DNA of 51,651 nt from Magnetococcales bacterium HCHbin5 (lineage in GTDB: Bacteria > Pseudomonadota > Magnetococcia > Magnetococcales > Magnetaquicoccaceae): assembly GCA_002753505.1 (NCBI GenBank), contig PEAG01000017.1, positions 1-51,651 on the forward strand. The letters are read 5' to 3'. Shown here in pieces: positions 44,901 to 49,700 of the stretch. The notes under the pieces are model-generated. The model made no database searches, was not told the origin of the DNA, and worked only from the letters and a program-made list of their open reading frames with translations. Position 1 is the stretch's first letter; each line of letters begins with the position of its first letter. The position numbers and the translations under genes were made by a program.

Positions 44901-46624
44901 GGCGTGCTGCCCGCCATGATCGCCTGTGCCGTGCCGGTCGCACCCAACAGATCGAAGGAGAGATTGGCCTTGACATCTCGAGTACTGCTGGGCAGCAGAG
45001 AAAACTGGTTGTCGGAATTCTGGTAGTTGGAGTCGCCAGGCACCTTGAGCGTGGCCGCGTCCACCGCACTGATCGCGGTAAATTCCACCTGACCTGTATC
45101 GAAAGCAATCGTACCGCTGGCGGTGACATCCAGGATTCCCAGCGCAGCTTCGACATCCAGGGTTGACGAGGCCGCCTTGACCTGGGCCGTCAGGGTGGTG
45201 ATGGCAACGGTGCCATCGGTAAAATTATAACTGGCCACATAGTTGATGTCCGCGACCAGCGGAATACCCTGGCCCGGCTGGAAACCGAATCCCAGCGGTC
45301 TCAAGGCTTCATCAAAGCCAAACCGTTGAAGAAATGCACGCGACAGGGTCAGGTCAACATCCAGCGCGTCCGCCGTGGCCGAAAAGCTGATGGCAGGCGA
45401 GCCGGCGGCATGATCGACCAGGGATTCCAGGTTGCTGTAGATACCGGTGCCGTTCAGATAGTCGCCCAGGAGATTCATCAGGCCACCCATGGTGTGGGTA
45501 CCCGACTGGGCCAGATAATCATCCAGCACCGTGGTATTGGCGGGTGTCTTGAAACTCAGAATATCGCCCAACGTCCGACCGTCGTTGGTCTTGATCAGAC
45601 CGCTGAAGGCCAGGTCAACCATCGGCAGGGTATAGGCGAGATCAGCGGATGCATCCAATTGCACGCCCAGCTTGGCAGCCGCACTGAAGGCATCGGTTGC
45701 GGTACTGGCGATGGAGGCAGAGGTCATTCCCGATTTTGACGGGGTGACAACCGCCAACAGGTGGTGATAGTCCGCGGGGGCAAACAGTTCCGTCTGCACG
45801 GCCCCCAGCATGAATTCCAGATCCCAATCTCCGCCCCACTCGCTGGCTCCGGTCTGGTCTTCGGAGGCGGCCACATCGGCACGGGTCAGTTGGCCGATGC
45901 GCTCCACAAAGGCATGCCCGGCAGTCCCACCGGCCACATTGCAGCCATACAACAAAATATCCCCTTCCGGTTGCAGCGCATTACCCCAGGCGGTGAGATC
46001 CGCACTGTGAGGTTCCAGCGTGGTGGCATCCAGGCGCGCCGACCCCAACCACAGGGCCGCCTCCTCGCCGTGGGAAAGGATATGGATGGCATTCAACCCT
46101 TCGTGCTGTTGCAACCACTGGGTAATCTGCCGCACTCCATCAGAGCGCGAATCCAACAAAACCACCTCGAACCGGGCTTCCGGCTGTTGTTGCAACCGAT
46201 CAGCGAGGGCTGTCTCCAGCAGGGCATCACGCTCCCGCACCGCCCCATCGACAAACACCACCTCATTGGCACGCCCATCCGCCTGTGGTTGCACGGATTT
46301 TGCGGCTGAATCCAACGGTTGGACAACGATCGGGTCGGAGCTGCCTGTGGAGGTCACCTGCTTGTTCAGCAGCTCGGTGGGGGTGGTGATAAGGCTTTGG
46401 GGGTCAGTTTGCAGGGTGGGATCGGGGGGTGGCAGGATGAGCCCCTCCCCGGAGAGCAGGAGGCGTTGTTCCAATGGTTCGATGATCAGGCGGCGGGGAC
46501 GCCCAGGGGGTGGCTTGTCCTTCGGCCCCATCCCCAGCCAGGGAGCAAACAGGTGACCGGCACCGCTTCGCGCCGCCGCACCCAAACCATCCCCCCACCC
46601 ACGTGCACCAAGCAACTTTTGCAT
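26966..46624 (-). CDS. Giant LEPR-xLL-like/DUF4347/RTX/VCBS repeat protein
   Basis: About 6,552 residues. The N-terminus has no classical signal peptide but carries RRLIIEPLEQRLLLSGEG near residue 48, a variant of the LEPR-x-LL motif found at the start of other giant proteins. DUF4347 follows at about 120-280 (IHILSHGE, LLYGCNVAGG, GGDWDLEFMLG). To about 3,860 there are long beta-rich repeats with EF-hand-like loops DTNHDFIIQATEI and DYNGDNLVTPDDI (near 2,600-2,630) and DEDKDNKYRASEL (near 3,730). RTX-like GGxGxD repeats run from about 3,860 to 5,890, VCBS-like domains to about 6,190, then a Thr/Ala/Gly/Pro tail ending in RPLFDWGS. I choose ATG 46624 (AAGGG nine bases upstream) over GTG 46633. 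Likely an extracellular Ca2+-binding adhesin. Confidence 0.9.
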   Translation of the reverse strand: MQKLLGARGWGDGLGAAARSGAGHLFAPWLGMGPKDKPPPGRPRRLIIEPLEQRLLLSGEGLILPPPDPTLQTDPQSLITTPTELLNKQVTSTGSSDPIVVQPLDSAAKSVQPQADGRANEVVFVDGAVRERDALLETALADRLQQQPEARFEVVLLDSRSDGVRQITQWLQQHEGLNAIHILSHGEEAALWLGSARLDATTLEPHSADLTAWGNALQPEGDILLYGCNVAGGTAGHAFVERIGQLTRADVAASEDQTGASEWGGDWDLEFMLGAVQTELFAPADYHHLLAVVTPSKSGMTSASIASTATDAFSAAAKLGVQLDASADLAYTLPMVDLAFSGLIKTNDGRTLGDILSFKTPANTTVLDDYLAQSGTHTMGGLMNLLGDYLNGTGIYSNLESLVDHAAGSPAISFSATADALDVDLTLSRAFLQRFGFDEALRPLGFGFQPGQGIPLVADINYVASYNFTDGTVAITTLTAQVKAASSTLDVEAALGILDVTASGTIAFDTGQVEFTAISAVDAATLKVPGDSNYQNSDNQFSLLPSSTRDVKANLSFDLLGATGTAQAIMAGSTPHVNIAFGGLSLDSRSTPALLPTLTGTAILSSGQTLEVTVSGATYTVTPASDGTWSLDLASNPVPTTGALTPLAAGQTYVVTAKIKQAGLAKATVTGDLVIDSGLSSSIVTGLDTSAEKWEVIPQRPLVVTTSDFSAVQPFSSLDATEMVRMLQDLGTYLELLRDSGRFDAVLPFTNLKLSDALDFSAVINDVIDNQLATTLLAGVTASKAISPFLPSDTPLLPLFAGSAAFDLYVQRPGDDRTSVLTITVDANETSSFRHINQLAELLGRKIATAVNGWLAWSGSNFEVEESLKGGMTLAGTDKSSEEQILKVHAAAGTYQLRLGAGGTLTGPLSVLASPVEVQNALESVLGAGNVVVTGRPKHYQIQFTGSLANSNRASLEVVEGSDVVAGSLIDVTTSDLSRGSDGRIWGKINLLQANPGDFTLLRVAPSSAVKVTQLSAGSDDAEAMQRLTIIHGGGSSTFTLSGTDASGVAFTTGNIAATADAATIAAALFAKLPTVTGLSVADVSAEYASDNATRVFEIGFGKKNATQYGSYATLTVDTKTAGVWKSAIPAQGILATWQQAVAAVGSTPAKNEIQRLSLSNATGGDFAIGITLGGVLLQTTPIAFAGGAAAIQTALVSMFRQFEPTFSGSDCSVTAVAGKSNTYDIEFKGIWAAKDLPQMRLNTHGLTSASGNSYSPLTQLGMLADGQDMMVNSVTSFVTFTEMVERFQQAINATLPAGASFSLNPRYDVATKSLLFDCKLAPAATLQPVPLTLAGNVGDLSALSADTMLDLSTETLFQSTIGFDFAHLNTFGLRAGGAYVGTLVAKAQDATLTGWSSALPLIGGNANFSLLFDGEQYDLTLTQASTTDNASRADLVADFQAVLDAKAVISGGVLGQLGFAKLGELVTAGVNTAGQLQFSVKAPLSEVKLAINTLNAMNTLLGFKNLMLTYPTPKAVTLATNGQLSAAATFKLAFDQTDGVTVTVAPDASNTQTSDLVDDLNAAFAATSVASHAYLGSGGMGFANLGEVVKAILRNKQIEIVTLSAGLASLQIQIDGVDPAMTELGFTPGQHANTSGAYVFLQDAVIGGSYSAVIHGQSGATPGTLASPAQATLGMLNLTADRLWTDLQGSMQLELRNGLAGVAGDRISLNALFDSVSSQESLLGLGGALQTSNTVSATSVPYLSNGQLLRDVGLLVTVGSIHLDVTVLRSATLNNSSVTELAANVDDAIHAALVAKLGSDPYASHTFVSLSNIGTVAVPKNVLTFTAPTTTLTLDANPTQIYDAATGVLLTDLRLAVAVGGLAQPVDVVVRTSRTSTNQSLAELVTDVAESIKMALSSAKSNTTDDAVKANLDALIASTDLVGLSGSTLTLKAGVVTAKEIVLKFLAVKGRLMEGDYVTDPLFLDQAGTAGSTPKATLKLSGINVVTPTGISATGLVPTTEITIDVSNTVAMLKGTDAMTTVTVVPSNGLGTLTPFKGVTWSSLKADLSQLTGVLGDLGALGSFGELGRALPMLGSSVSSLFDFTSRFKQITAQLTGQQGVGLLELQGILATAFGIDASAISLENDNTVGQEALRIVIPYRVVLNQALPVDLIFNDSALLGLLSAADRDELMGLIGSLREVKDTEGTAKCQFYADMTFNLALGIDLSSGSNQGKLFLYDHVAGGAAGLAGDQGTFARLDTFSATAAGITFQSNQGIYSLGVSNGTADLTLTGSGVMLHSDAADGANDGRLYLGAYGSLSATDATALKKSNFEVIFDGSSSVVFPLVLSVSDELGQLAMEQIDGFINPLPLGKMELHFLHLGETFAKMGGKSGYTLQDTAEATDSALILSSQVRQAALPERPSTGNGIAATTPEGAPVDDDNEAALDAVTLDPFYASTAGQGASTTPSTQTLDATVLFSATPQANPSSAGFDISLIIPDLEFWQLELTVVLEHALGAQCDPDKPVNGPLMFLLRDPTIVVNTVDKVLGTIQKGLDAFSDVLSLPIIGDQLREATQFVADLRINVVKALSDALTASVDIYGGLDNALRMFLFDMLTTDTNHDFIIQATEISSNPFLNFLQDYNGDNLVTPDDIVVEYIAGVGAPRIDPALADYLGITQPSMIPAVLPGQRTAWVTAGQNLPNLDSHGDPILHDDGTPCYIGDAGDVIIDSSLRHILDDIAGSIDSMAETASSLMSVVQSTGQDKSFFDSLQNIVTFIANKVADGYNYQSLLRDVFGAGVTAAVLTDVMTTFTPSALALKSDLLATQQARLTDPNAVVVTASLAELKAAVKEEAIKVGTQVALAQSTAIQFRMHLGQTYTPQLDLSFDIGVPGLPLSLELDGGIALELDWDLYLGFGIDIKDGFYLVTNMPATAGLGEITSYDPNQPGIATGVVSNHHDVHIDNLWLVGKPTFTPAVKEIQAQINVYLAPGASGQPTELNAQLFVLNGTLTDNWDGWIRDNDTGIWGSGSDSMGRLVGAQSANYGRTTTLFDGDSGADGSRTRLQLNLAVDLKDKGLFGISALSGLTNGRLTFNDLRTAKLSDLVAVEWDAKAQVNLHMELGISLGGEGYLPKIMGDFHMTWQESNKNQYVQKIEQFFSTGYDTLFHAGAPNIWMTDIYLDAGTFFTNFLNPIVSLIQDVTDPIMPVIDALTTPIPGLSDIMGRDYSVVDLASDMSAMFGGISQIDFIVAMVNLLDVIDNLPTNTAGMLIPVTQAFVVSGTKDRKLNLSALPEIPGLSNLDVPVDLPYEELANIAVNQDGLEFSLNMGVGWQQDTTLLTIFKGDMPDLGFDFALSADVKVPAPYIDVTPVDFTIDGLTGTFRLNIKAGWQDLRLSDILTGGFVPHFDVTVELPTGFDINTQVLPVLQILMPKMTWQVGTRTWEWAAGETCTVDWPAALSSFVDPATIKTIDLTGASFNVNLGSIAPFLPQIQVKWPTVHWIGLGKEFIWKQTQSTNLGWSSIISDAGLLAALVDPGRTITVDMPDVWLPSISLLDLLPDIDFSFGFGLPALPSLPDINIDLPDIDMPGQQTVSPQQAFTDFQNRLNKPGSALAFPILEDPIGSVIALLTGEPADLVTYTPGALRLGVGFRVSFPVYPPLYVGIGGNIDVNMMFNFGYDTYGISKFFDSHNLIDMLDGFYIGDNIVNGVDKPEVTLTAKLFAFAELNAVIVRGGVEGGIKLEGTLDIYDEDKDNKYRASELIAAVSEDPLDVVEMHLRGSAYISAYVDLNLLVEWVRVYEWTFMDVTLFEWEHDPAAKKPVLASMDGSVLTLHTGSTIGSIDGNSSVDKDAGDRLRRSIDDGNESYTLTGSNGTVNIEALLPNGQTYTKTFVGVTRVKAYTGAGDDTLDASALDLPVLFIAGGGTDILKGGSADDILIGSDSGNATLIGGGGNDLLLARGGTTLMQGGTGSDRYRFLGEWGTATIEDIIGDNELDFSAQTAAINVDDAYYNATRANNQATWDGTTTIDVVKGGSGSDWIDFSGDAANLLITVTATDAGWVKGAASGMTQTAFDATTHQDMVAAGDNAGRGFKFIGFENVVGGQGSDVFRIRDGASLTGSMAGDTANGAWHDASGNEAANARNTIDFSEYTSAVRVDLEAASAFGTAGATSITVRGFHNVFGGSAGDRLSGDGRNNMIVGNNGTDFIEGKAAHDLLVADTFVTYKNLLSGQTRPASGLQNVTDYLTLQAAGAAEFGAASRNWIWKGQTLENISLSVAGKQTLKGGSGNDMIFGALGGDLINVGGSGEGNDTIMADLGKVEVDFNYRTALSATTFGSRGGGGDTIYLGSGSNLVLAGSGRDTITGADLATSNNIILADNGTVQFRTEEATVAGQTKLTFKTTAGRSHLLDYILAPVSETGGLGNDDVVNLSSGSGIVFGGSGNDTIYFNAASSTGGNSRFIAGDHGRIDTDVNGGAISFKSLDLLGSDGGNDRIVVGNQNDLVARYLGSNYIIAGVGSDTVLVSASQDATTGVITSGAANSTDVILGDNGEISRWDSVASTDFNLLKQVSSSELDVGGADVIHTANGDKVIVGGEGQDSITVNTTSQSKRYISGDNVTLTYDTTGGLTDLVTTDTALTDSGAGDADLITIGLTTSSDNLGVNLISGGMGGDTIQVLGATTSFDTILADNGEIHRNAGAVATAYALRDVHSTLLTLGGNDTIRTANGDKVIVGGEGQDSITVDTSSQSKRHISGDNVTLTYDTAGGLTDLVTTDTASTDSGAGDVDLITIGQAGSSANLGENLISGGMGGDTIQVLGVTTSFDTILADNGEIHRNAGTLATAYALRDVHSTLLNLGGNDTVRTANGDKVIVGGFGRDVITIETTSLSKRHISGDNVQMTYDTTGGLTDLVTTDTVATTGDNDTIIIGVDQSKAILGENLVAGGMGNDLLKVFDTISSDDKLTTSSEDVLIGDNGAIHRTSATASSLYRNRMLQIVSTVTDKGGNDTIITGSGGKVIIGGFGTDVISAVDGDHMVIGDNGVLNFDTDAKNGIIRQMESIDTVIGGDDTITLREGYKVVIGGYGADTVTVFGGFLAGAGVPNAVGVRDVTGIDASAADAIDLPAEAGIDPQVRDLYRLAKSIASARSLANVTTVAQQIIDIHRQLISTTGIAQEVLDVYQQAKQVIDIYRKGHSGRYVSGDNVRVVFDAKGSLTTITSTDAIAATGGADTITLGARDFTGNLGYQVVIGGMAADKVLVRTDTTSEDVIFGDNAEYKRHSLNYEHLLLTSLVPEQGDGDTILSGKGKKIVVGGFGGDTVLLNTLNDSDSSTVLGDSGQLNFSVAGSGLVEKIESLALGFGGGDTVTIGDGEVTFIGGFAGDKLAVNSTRTARRMGVGDNATLLFGVDSAGRAALTNLTTTDQNASTGGSDSINIGPTGSITGNMGETLLVGGMSTDTLIISGVTATATLVGDNVDLRRTTAGRLLTLSSLLPDQGGGDLLQTVSGNHVIVGGMGGDVITAGSGVGTVTGDSATLVFDVGGSGVLKTASSLGLAVGGNDTISLGTGGATSDGHKVVIGGYGADTITVLSVHGAATNINERSVAGDNASLFFDNEGRLTNFSTLDADVSTGGADTITLIMSGDAPTGNPLTDFNVVAGGMADDSINVIGATRSQDIISGDNLDYRRAKDGAGTYQHLFADVVQPRTGGADTIRTGSGDKLVFGGAGADRITTLTVEGDRNLVFGDAGSIVFETAVTGKLGQLFSTAETAGGTDVLVVGGGESYLIGGLGKDSLTFNTADTGNRIAVGDNGQINFTNGVASRVQSTDVGTVDDLAAIDTFMLSAFGTTLVLGGPGVDLKSGGHAGSDEILPGSGTITVASRIVSVVALGEYEEMGVTDFVRVKQPAGAGGAGGSGTSEIPLVLAGVGTAKEDTTLSASGRLTYPALDGGLATFVTGTSAGGYGSLTMGDDGSWSYQLDNSSATVQLLNSSDSKTDLFVVQTTDGSRSTVSITVQGTDDPVVISGSSQGTVTEDGTTQYSGQVVATDAGGGAVTFQSATQAGTYGQLALATSGLWSYTLSNSSEAVQKLGAGQTVSDAFTVAVADGQTTRLVVTVQGSNDLPVVSGVSTGAVHKDTSPTASGQLTIVDVDSGESSFQAGSVSSQYGTLTLTAAGAWSYTLANNDAVKAMGSQDAVTDKLLVHAADGTDVTLTLSVTGNGVSSVTSSTGTTTTTTTGTTATEAATGTASTTSSSGTTSAAVTTGTTVVDAVVAAAVSNTANTTTTATGSGSGQGNTPAGNATTSQSSSGGAAGAAGGGVPNNGSSAASTTNGSFAQLLGSSNVPATGGVGGTITPMSGLGGSGPGAVSTNMTVGDSGLMGSGATSNPAATGSIIPLGGPQLSPSAVNDNRGVANSLSTPLGQTQTAPVDAGQSSAPTTGANPPAATGQGQNAAPASDNVGGALGNQNQPAAVGPGAAPANAGGVDTGGAAAPGGAGAAPAQNAGEAGAAAGPEGGAASPEGGNATPPAQDGGEGEAPNQGAAADMPGLFETAGAMMAAAAGRIQWQQQNKTGDSNRRNRPLFDWGS
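27040..28075 (-). other. Low-complexity Thr/Ala/Gly/Pro tail of the giant protein
   Basis: Within the giant gene. A run of Thr-rich sequence (GTTTTTTTGTTATEAATGTA) is followed by Gly/Ala/Asn/Pro-rich sequence, almost devoid of hydrophobic core residues and cysteines. The last 40 residues regain order (a helix-like AGAMMAAAAGRIQWQQQ and then a basic stretch before PLFDWGS). Such tails are usually disordered linkers; the distinct end could be a recognition signal. Confidence 0.7.
28080..28960 (-). other. VCBS-like domain repeats in the giant protein
   Basis: Three consecutive units of about 95-100 residues, each with the VCBS landmarks: an entry such as GTAKEDTTLSASGRLT or GTVTEDGTTQYSGQV, the centre YGSLTMGDDGSWSYQLDN / YGQLALATSGLWSYTLSN / YGTLTLTAAGAWSYTLAN, and an exit like VSITVQGTDDPVV. 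VCBS domains are frequent in large surface adhesins and usually close the extracellular stalk. Confidence 0.85.
28970..35060 (-). other. RTX-like GGxGxD / GDN repeat domain of the giant protein
   Basis: Classic RTX nonapeptides open the region (GGGTDILKGGSADDILIG, GGGGNDLLLARGG near residue 3,880). After that each GGxGxD motif is separated by tens of residues and alternates with (G)DN motifs such as SGDNVTLTYD, LADNGEIHR and IGDNGVLNFD. Around a dozen divergent units of roughly 139 residues can be followed down to 28970. Calcium binding by the loops is likely by family knowledge. Confidence 0.75.
31961..32960 (-). repeat. 417-bp (139-residue) near-identical tandem repeat
   Basis: The same sequence recurs at exact 417-bp steps: the TGTCGCCGTTGGC anchor is at 32101, 32518 and 32935 on the plus strand. 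The intervening units are nearly identical at the DNA level, whereas flanking units of the same family are strongly diverged. This marks a recent duplication inside the giant gene and is a possible assembly weak point. Confidence 0.85.
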
Positions 46625-46656
46625 GACCTTCACCCTTGGGTTGAAGCAAAATCCCT

Positions 46657-46684
46657 ATTATCCATCTCTCCGCACGGCACTCAA
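46657..46684 (-). promoter_or_regulatory. Probable sigma70-type promoter of the giant gene
   Basis: On the minus strand TTGAGT (46684-46679) and GATAAT (46662-46657) are separated by 16 bp. The predicted transcript would start near 46650 and have a leader of about 25 bases before the ATG at 46624. The 113-bp gap between the TolC-like stop and the giant start is A+T-richer than the genes around it. So the giant gene may be transcribed independently of the TolC-like gene as well as by readthrough. Confidence 0.45.
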
Positions 46685-46746
46685 ACCAGTAGGGTCATTC
46701 TATCACTGTCGCACACCATTTTCTACAGATATTTTGTTACCAACCC

Positions 46747-49700
46747 TCACTGTTCCAGTTTTTTAAAGGGTTTACCCTTGCGCAGCAGATTGGCCAAATC
46801 TTCCAGATCGCTGCGTTCCAGACTGCCGATGGCCTGTTTCAGTTTTAGACGATTGATTAAATATTCATATCTGGCCTGCAGATAGTCCCGCCGCGAAGCA
46901 TAATAGAGCCGGAACGCATCCAGCACGGTGATCACCGTTTCCAAGCCGGATTCATAACCCACCAGCCTGGCCTGTAGCGCGCTCTCCTGGGCCACGGTCA
47001 TTTTCCGCAGGGCTCCGAGGCTTTTTGAACTCTCCTGCACCGACTGAAATGCAGCCCGGGTAAACCGTTCGGTACGGCGGCGTTCCTGCTCCAGTTCCTG
47101 GGCCACTTTTTCCCGCCGCGCCAGGGATTCCCGTACCAGAGAAGCGGTCATGCCGCCTTCAAACACCGGTACGTTGATGCGCACCCCCAGCGAGGTCTGC
47201 TCCTGGTTTTGGCCCGAACCATAGATGGAACCGGTAGCCTTCTCCTTCTCCACCGAACCCACCAGATCGACCGTCGGCAGATAACCAGCCCGCTGACGAC
47301 TGACCTCCATGTCGGCAATTTCCTGTGCCATGATACGGGTTTGCAAGGCAAGATTTTGCTTCAGGGCGGCACTGACCCAGGGTTCCACCTTGTTGGGGTG
47401 GGGCGGAGCCGCTTCAAAATCCTCCTTGAAAGGTTGTACGCTCTCCACCGTTTCGCCAATAATCTCCTTGAGGGCGTTTCTGGCATCCTCCCATTGGTTG
47501 TTGGCTTTGATCTCCCGGGACTGGGTCAGAGCCGCCCGTCCCTCCGCCTCATGAAACTGGGCCTGGGTGGCCAAACCGCTTTCATAGTTGATGACAGCCT
47601 GTTCGGCCTGTTTTTCTGTCGCTTCCCGCTCCTTGCGTGCCAGATCCAGCCCATCCTTGGCCGCCAGCATGTTGAGATAGGCGGTGGCCACCCGTACCAT
47701 CAACTCCTGCTCGGTGGCCAACAGATTGGTTTCGGCCTGGGTGACAGCCACTTTGGCCTGCCCCAGGCGCAACAGCTTCTGCACCTGAATCAGCGGCTGG
47801 GTAATGCTCAGGGACATGGTTTTCTTGCCAAAATCGCTGCTTCCGGTGGGAAAAGAGGCATTCATCGCCTCGATAATATCCTGCCGCACTTCAGACTGCT
47901 GGTAATTGTAGCTGACGGTCGGCAGATAACCGGCAACGGCCTGCGGTTTTGCCTCGCTGTTGGCCAGATAGTCGGCCTTGGCCGCCTGATACTGGGCATC
48001 GTTGTTCATGGCCCGCTCAAAAAAGGAGAGCAGATCCAGGGTGAGGCCGCTGGGCTGCTGTTCCTGTTTGTCAAAACGGCCGGCATTGGGAAGCTGCACG
48101 GGCTTGATGACGATGGTGGGCTTTTTGCGGAAATCATGGTCTGGCTGATAGTGCAAATTCATCACCGGCTCCCCGTCCGGGCCGATCACGCTCTCCGCCA
48201 ACTCGCCGCCAGTGGGATCCCGGGGAGCCAGAGAGGCGACGATCACATTGCCGTTCTCCTCTCCACGACGGACAACCAGATTGGCCACCCTGGCCCCTTT
48301 GGCCAGCGTCAGCTCAACCCGGGCCGAGCCCAGACGGGTTTCGCCGTACCGTACAGCCCGCACCACCTGGGGCAATGCCTTGAAGCGGGCAACGGCGTCA
48401 TACAGTTGTTCCGGCTTGAAACCGATAAAGTCGAGCATCAATCGGCTTGGATCCCGCAAGGCATAACTGCTGATCTGCAGGGTGCCCTGCAAACCTGTCA
48501 ATTGAAGGGATGCCTTGCCATTGATTTCGTCCCGCAACTCGATCGCCTTGAGGGGAGGCGTGCTGTTGCCCTCCACCGGGGGACCATCGGGCACCAGGCT
48601 CATGCTGATTCGACCGACATGATCGACAATGGTACCACCACTCTGCACCAGGTCCATGGGGGCGAGCAGATCAAAAATCAGGCGGCCAACGCCCTGTTCC
48701 CGTTCGCCGATACGGATGGCTGCGATATTGGGGCTGGGCATGGAGCCTTTGGTCTGAAAGCGGGCAACTGCACCCTGCAACTCCAGCAGGCTGACCCGGG
48801 GCAGATCCACAATCAGCCGATGGGGCTCCGTCAGGAAAGAAACCTCTGCAGTGAGTTGAGGGTTGCCCAGCAGCATAATGTTCAGCAGCTTGTTGGTCAC
48901 CCCCATCTCCAGGCTGCCCAGGATCGGACCGGTCGCCGGCGGGAGCCCCTTGGCGGCGTTGCTCACCTCCTCCCTTGTCAGATTGAAGGGGGACAACGGC
49001 GACAGCATCATATCCCAACGGCTGCGACCATCCGGCAAGGTTACCAGCGTCTCATCCAGAATGGTCACCGGCTTGTGCAATTGAATGGAAAGATAGGGGC
49101 TCTGCCCCTTGGGCTGAATCACCGACACCCCCTGGACGAGGGGATGGTTGCTGCGTATTGCGCTGACCAGGTTGGTCAGGCTCTCCTTGTTTGTGTGTGC
49201 AAAACCGAGTCGAAGGGAGTTGCCACTGGCATCCAACTCCGCTTCGGCAATCGCACCTTTATCCGCCTCCACCTGGATTCGCAGCAGATCATCCCCCCCC
49301 AGCAGATAAATCTTTTGCACAGAGTGGGAGGCATCTGCCCCCTCTGTTTTGCTTTCGGCAGGTTTGGTTTTGCGAATGGCCTGGGCGGCCTGGATGGTTG
49401 GTCCTGCCGGGGTGGGTTTGGCGGTGGCAGGCTGAGCGGGTTGGGCATCTGAGGGGGGATCCCGTTGCGCAGCGTCAACTGGTCGTGCGGTTGCACCTCC
49501 CCGCCTCTGAACTTCTGACGGTCGGGCCTCTCCCTGGCCATCCTGTTCGGACGAACTGGGGAATGTCAAAGCCCCCTTTGCCTTTCCCAGCAGGCGCGAG
49601 GTACCCTCGGCAATGTTGGAAAACCATCCACCAACTTTCTGACCGATACCCGACGGTGCACCACTCTCTGTGGTCGGCACCGATTCACGATTATTTTCCC

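Noticed and set aside
47209-49452. 747-codon plus-strand frame over the TolC-like gene
   Set aside because: Shadow frame with His/Gly/Gln-rich composition; the opposite strand has signal peptide, AMIN-like and TolC domains.
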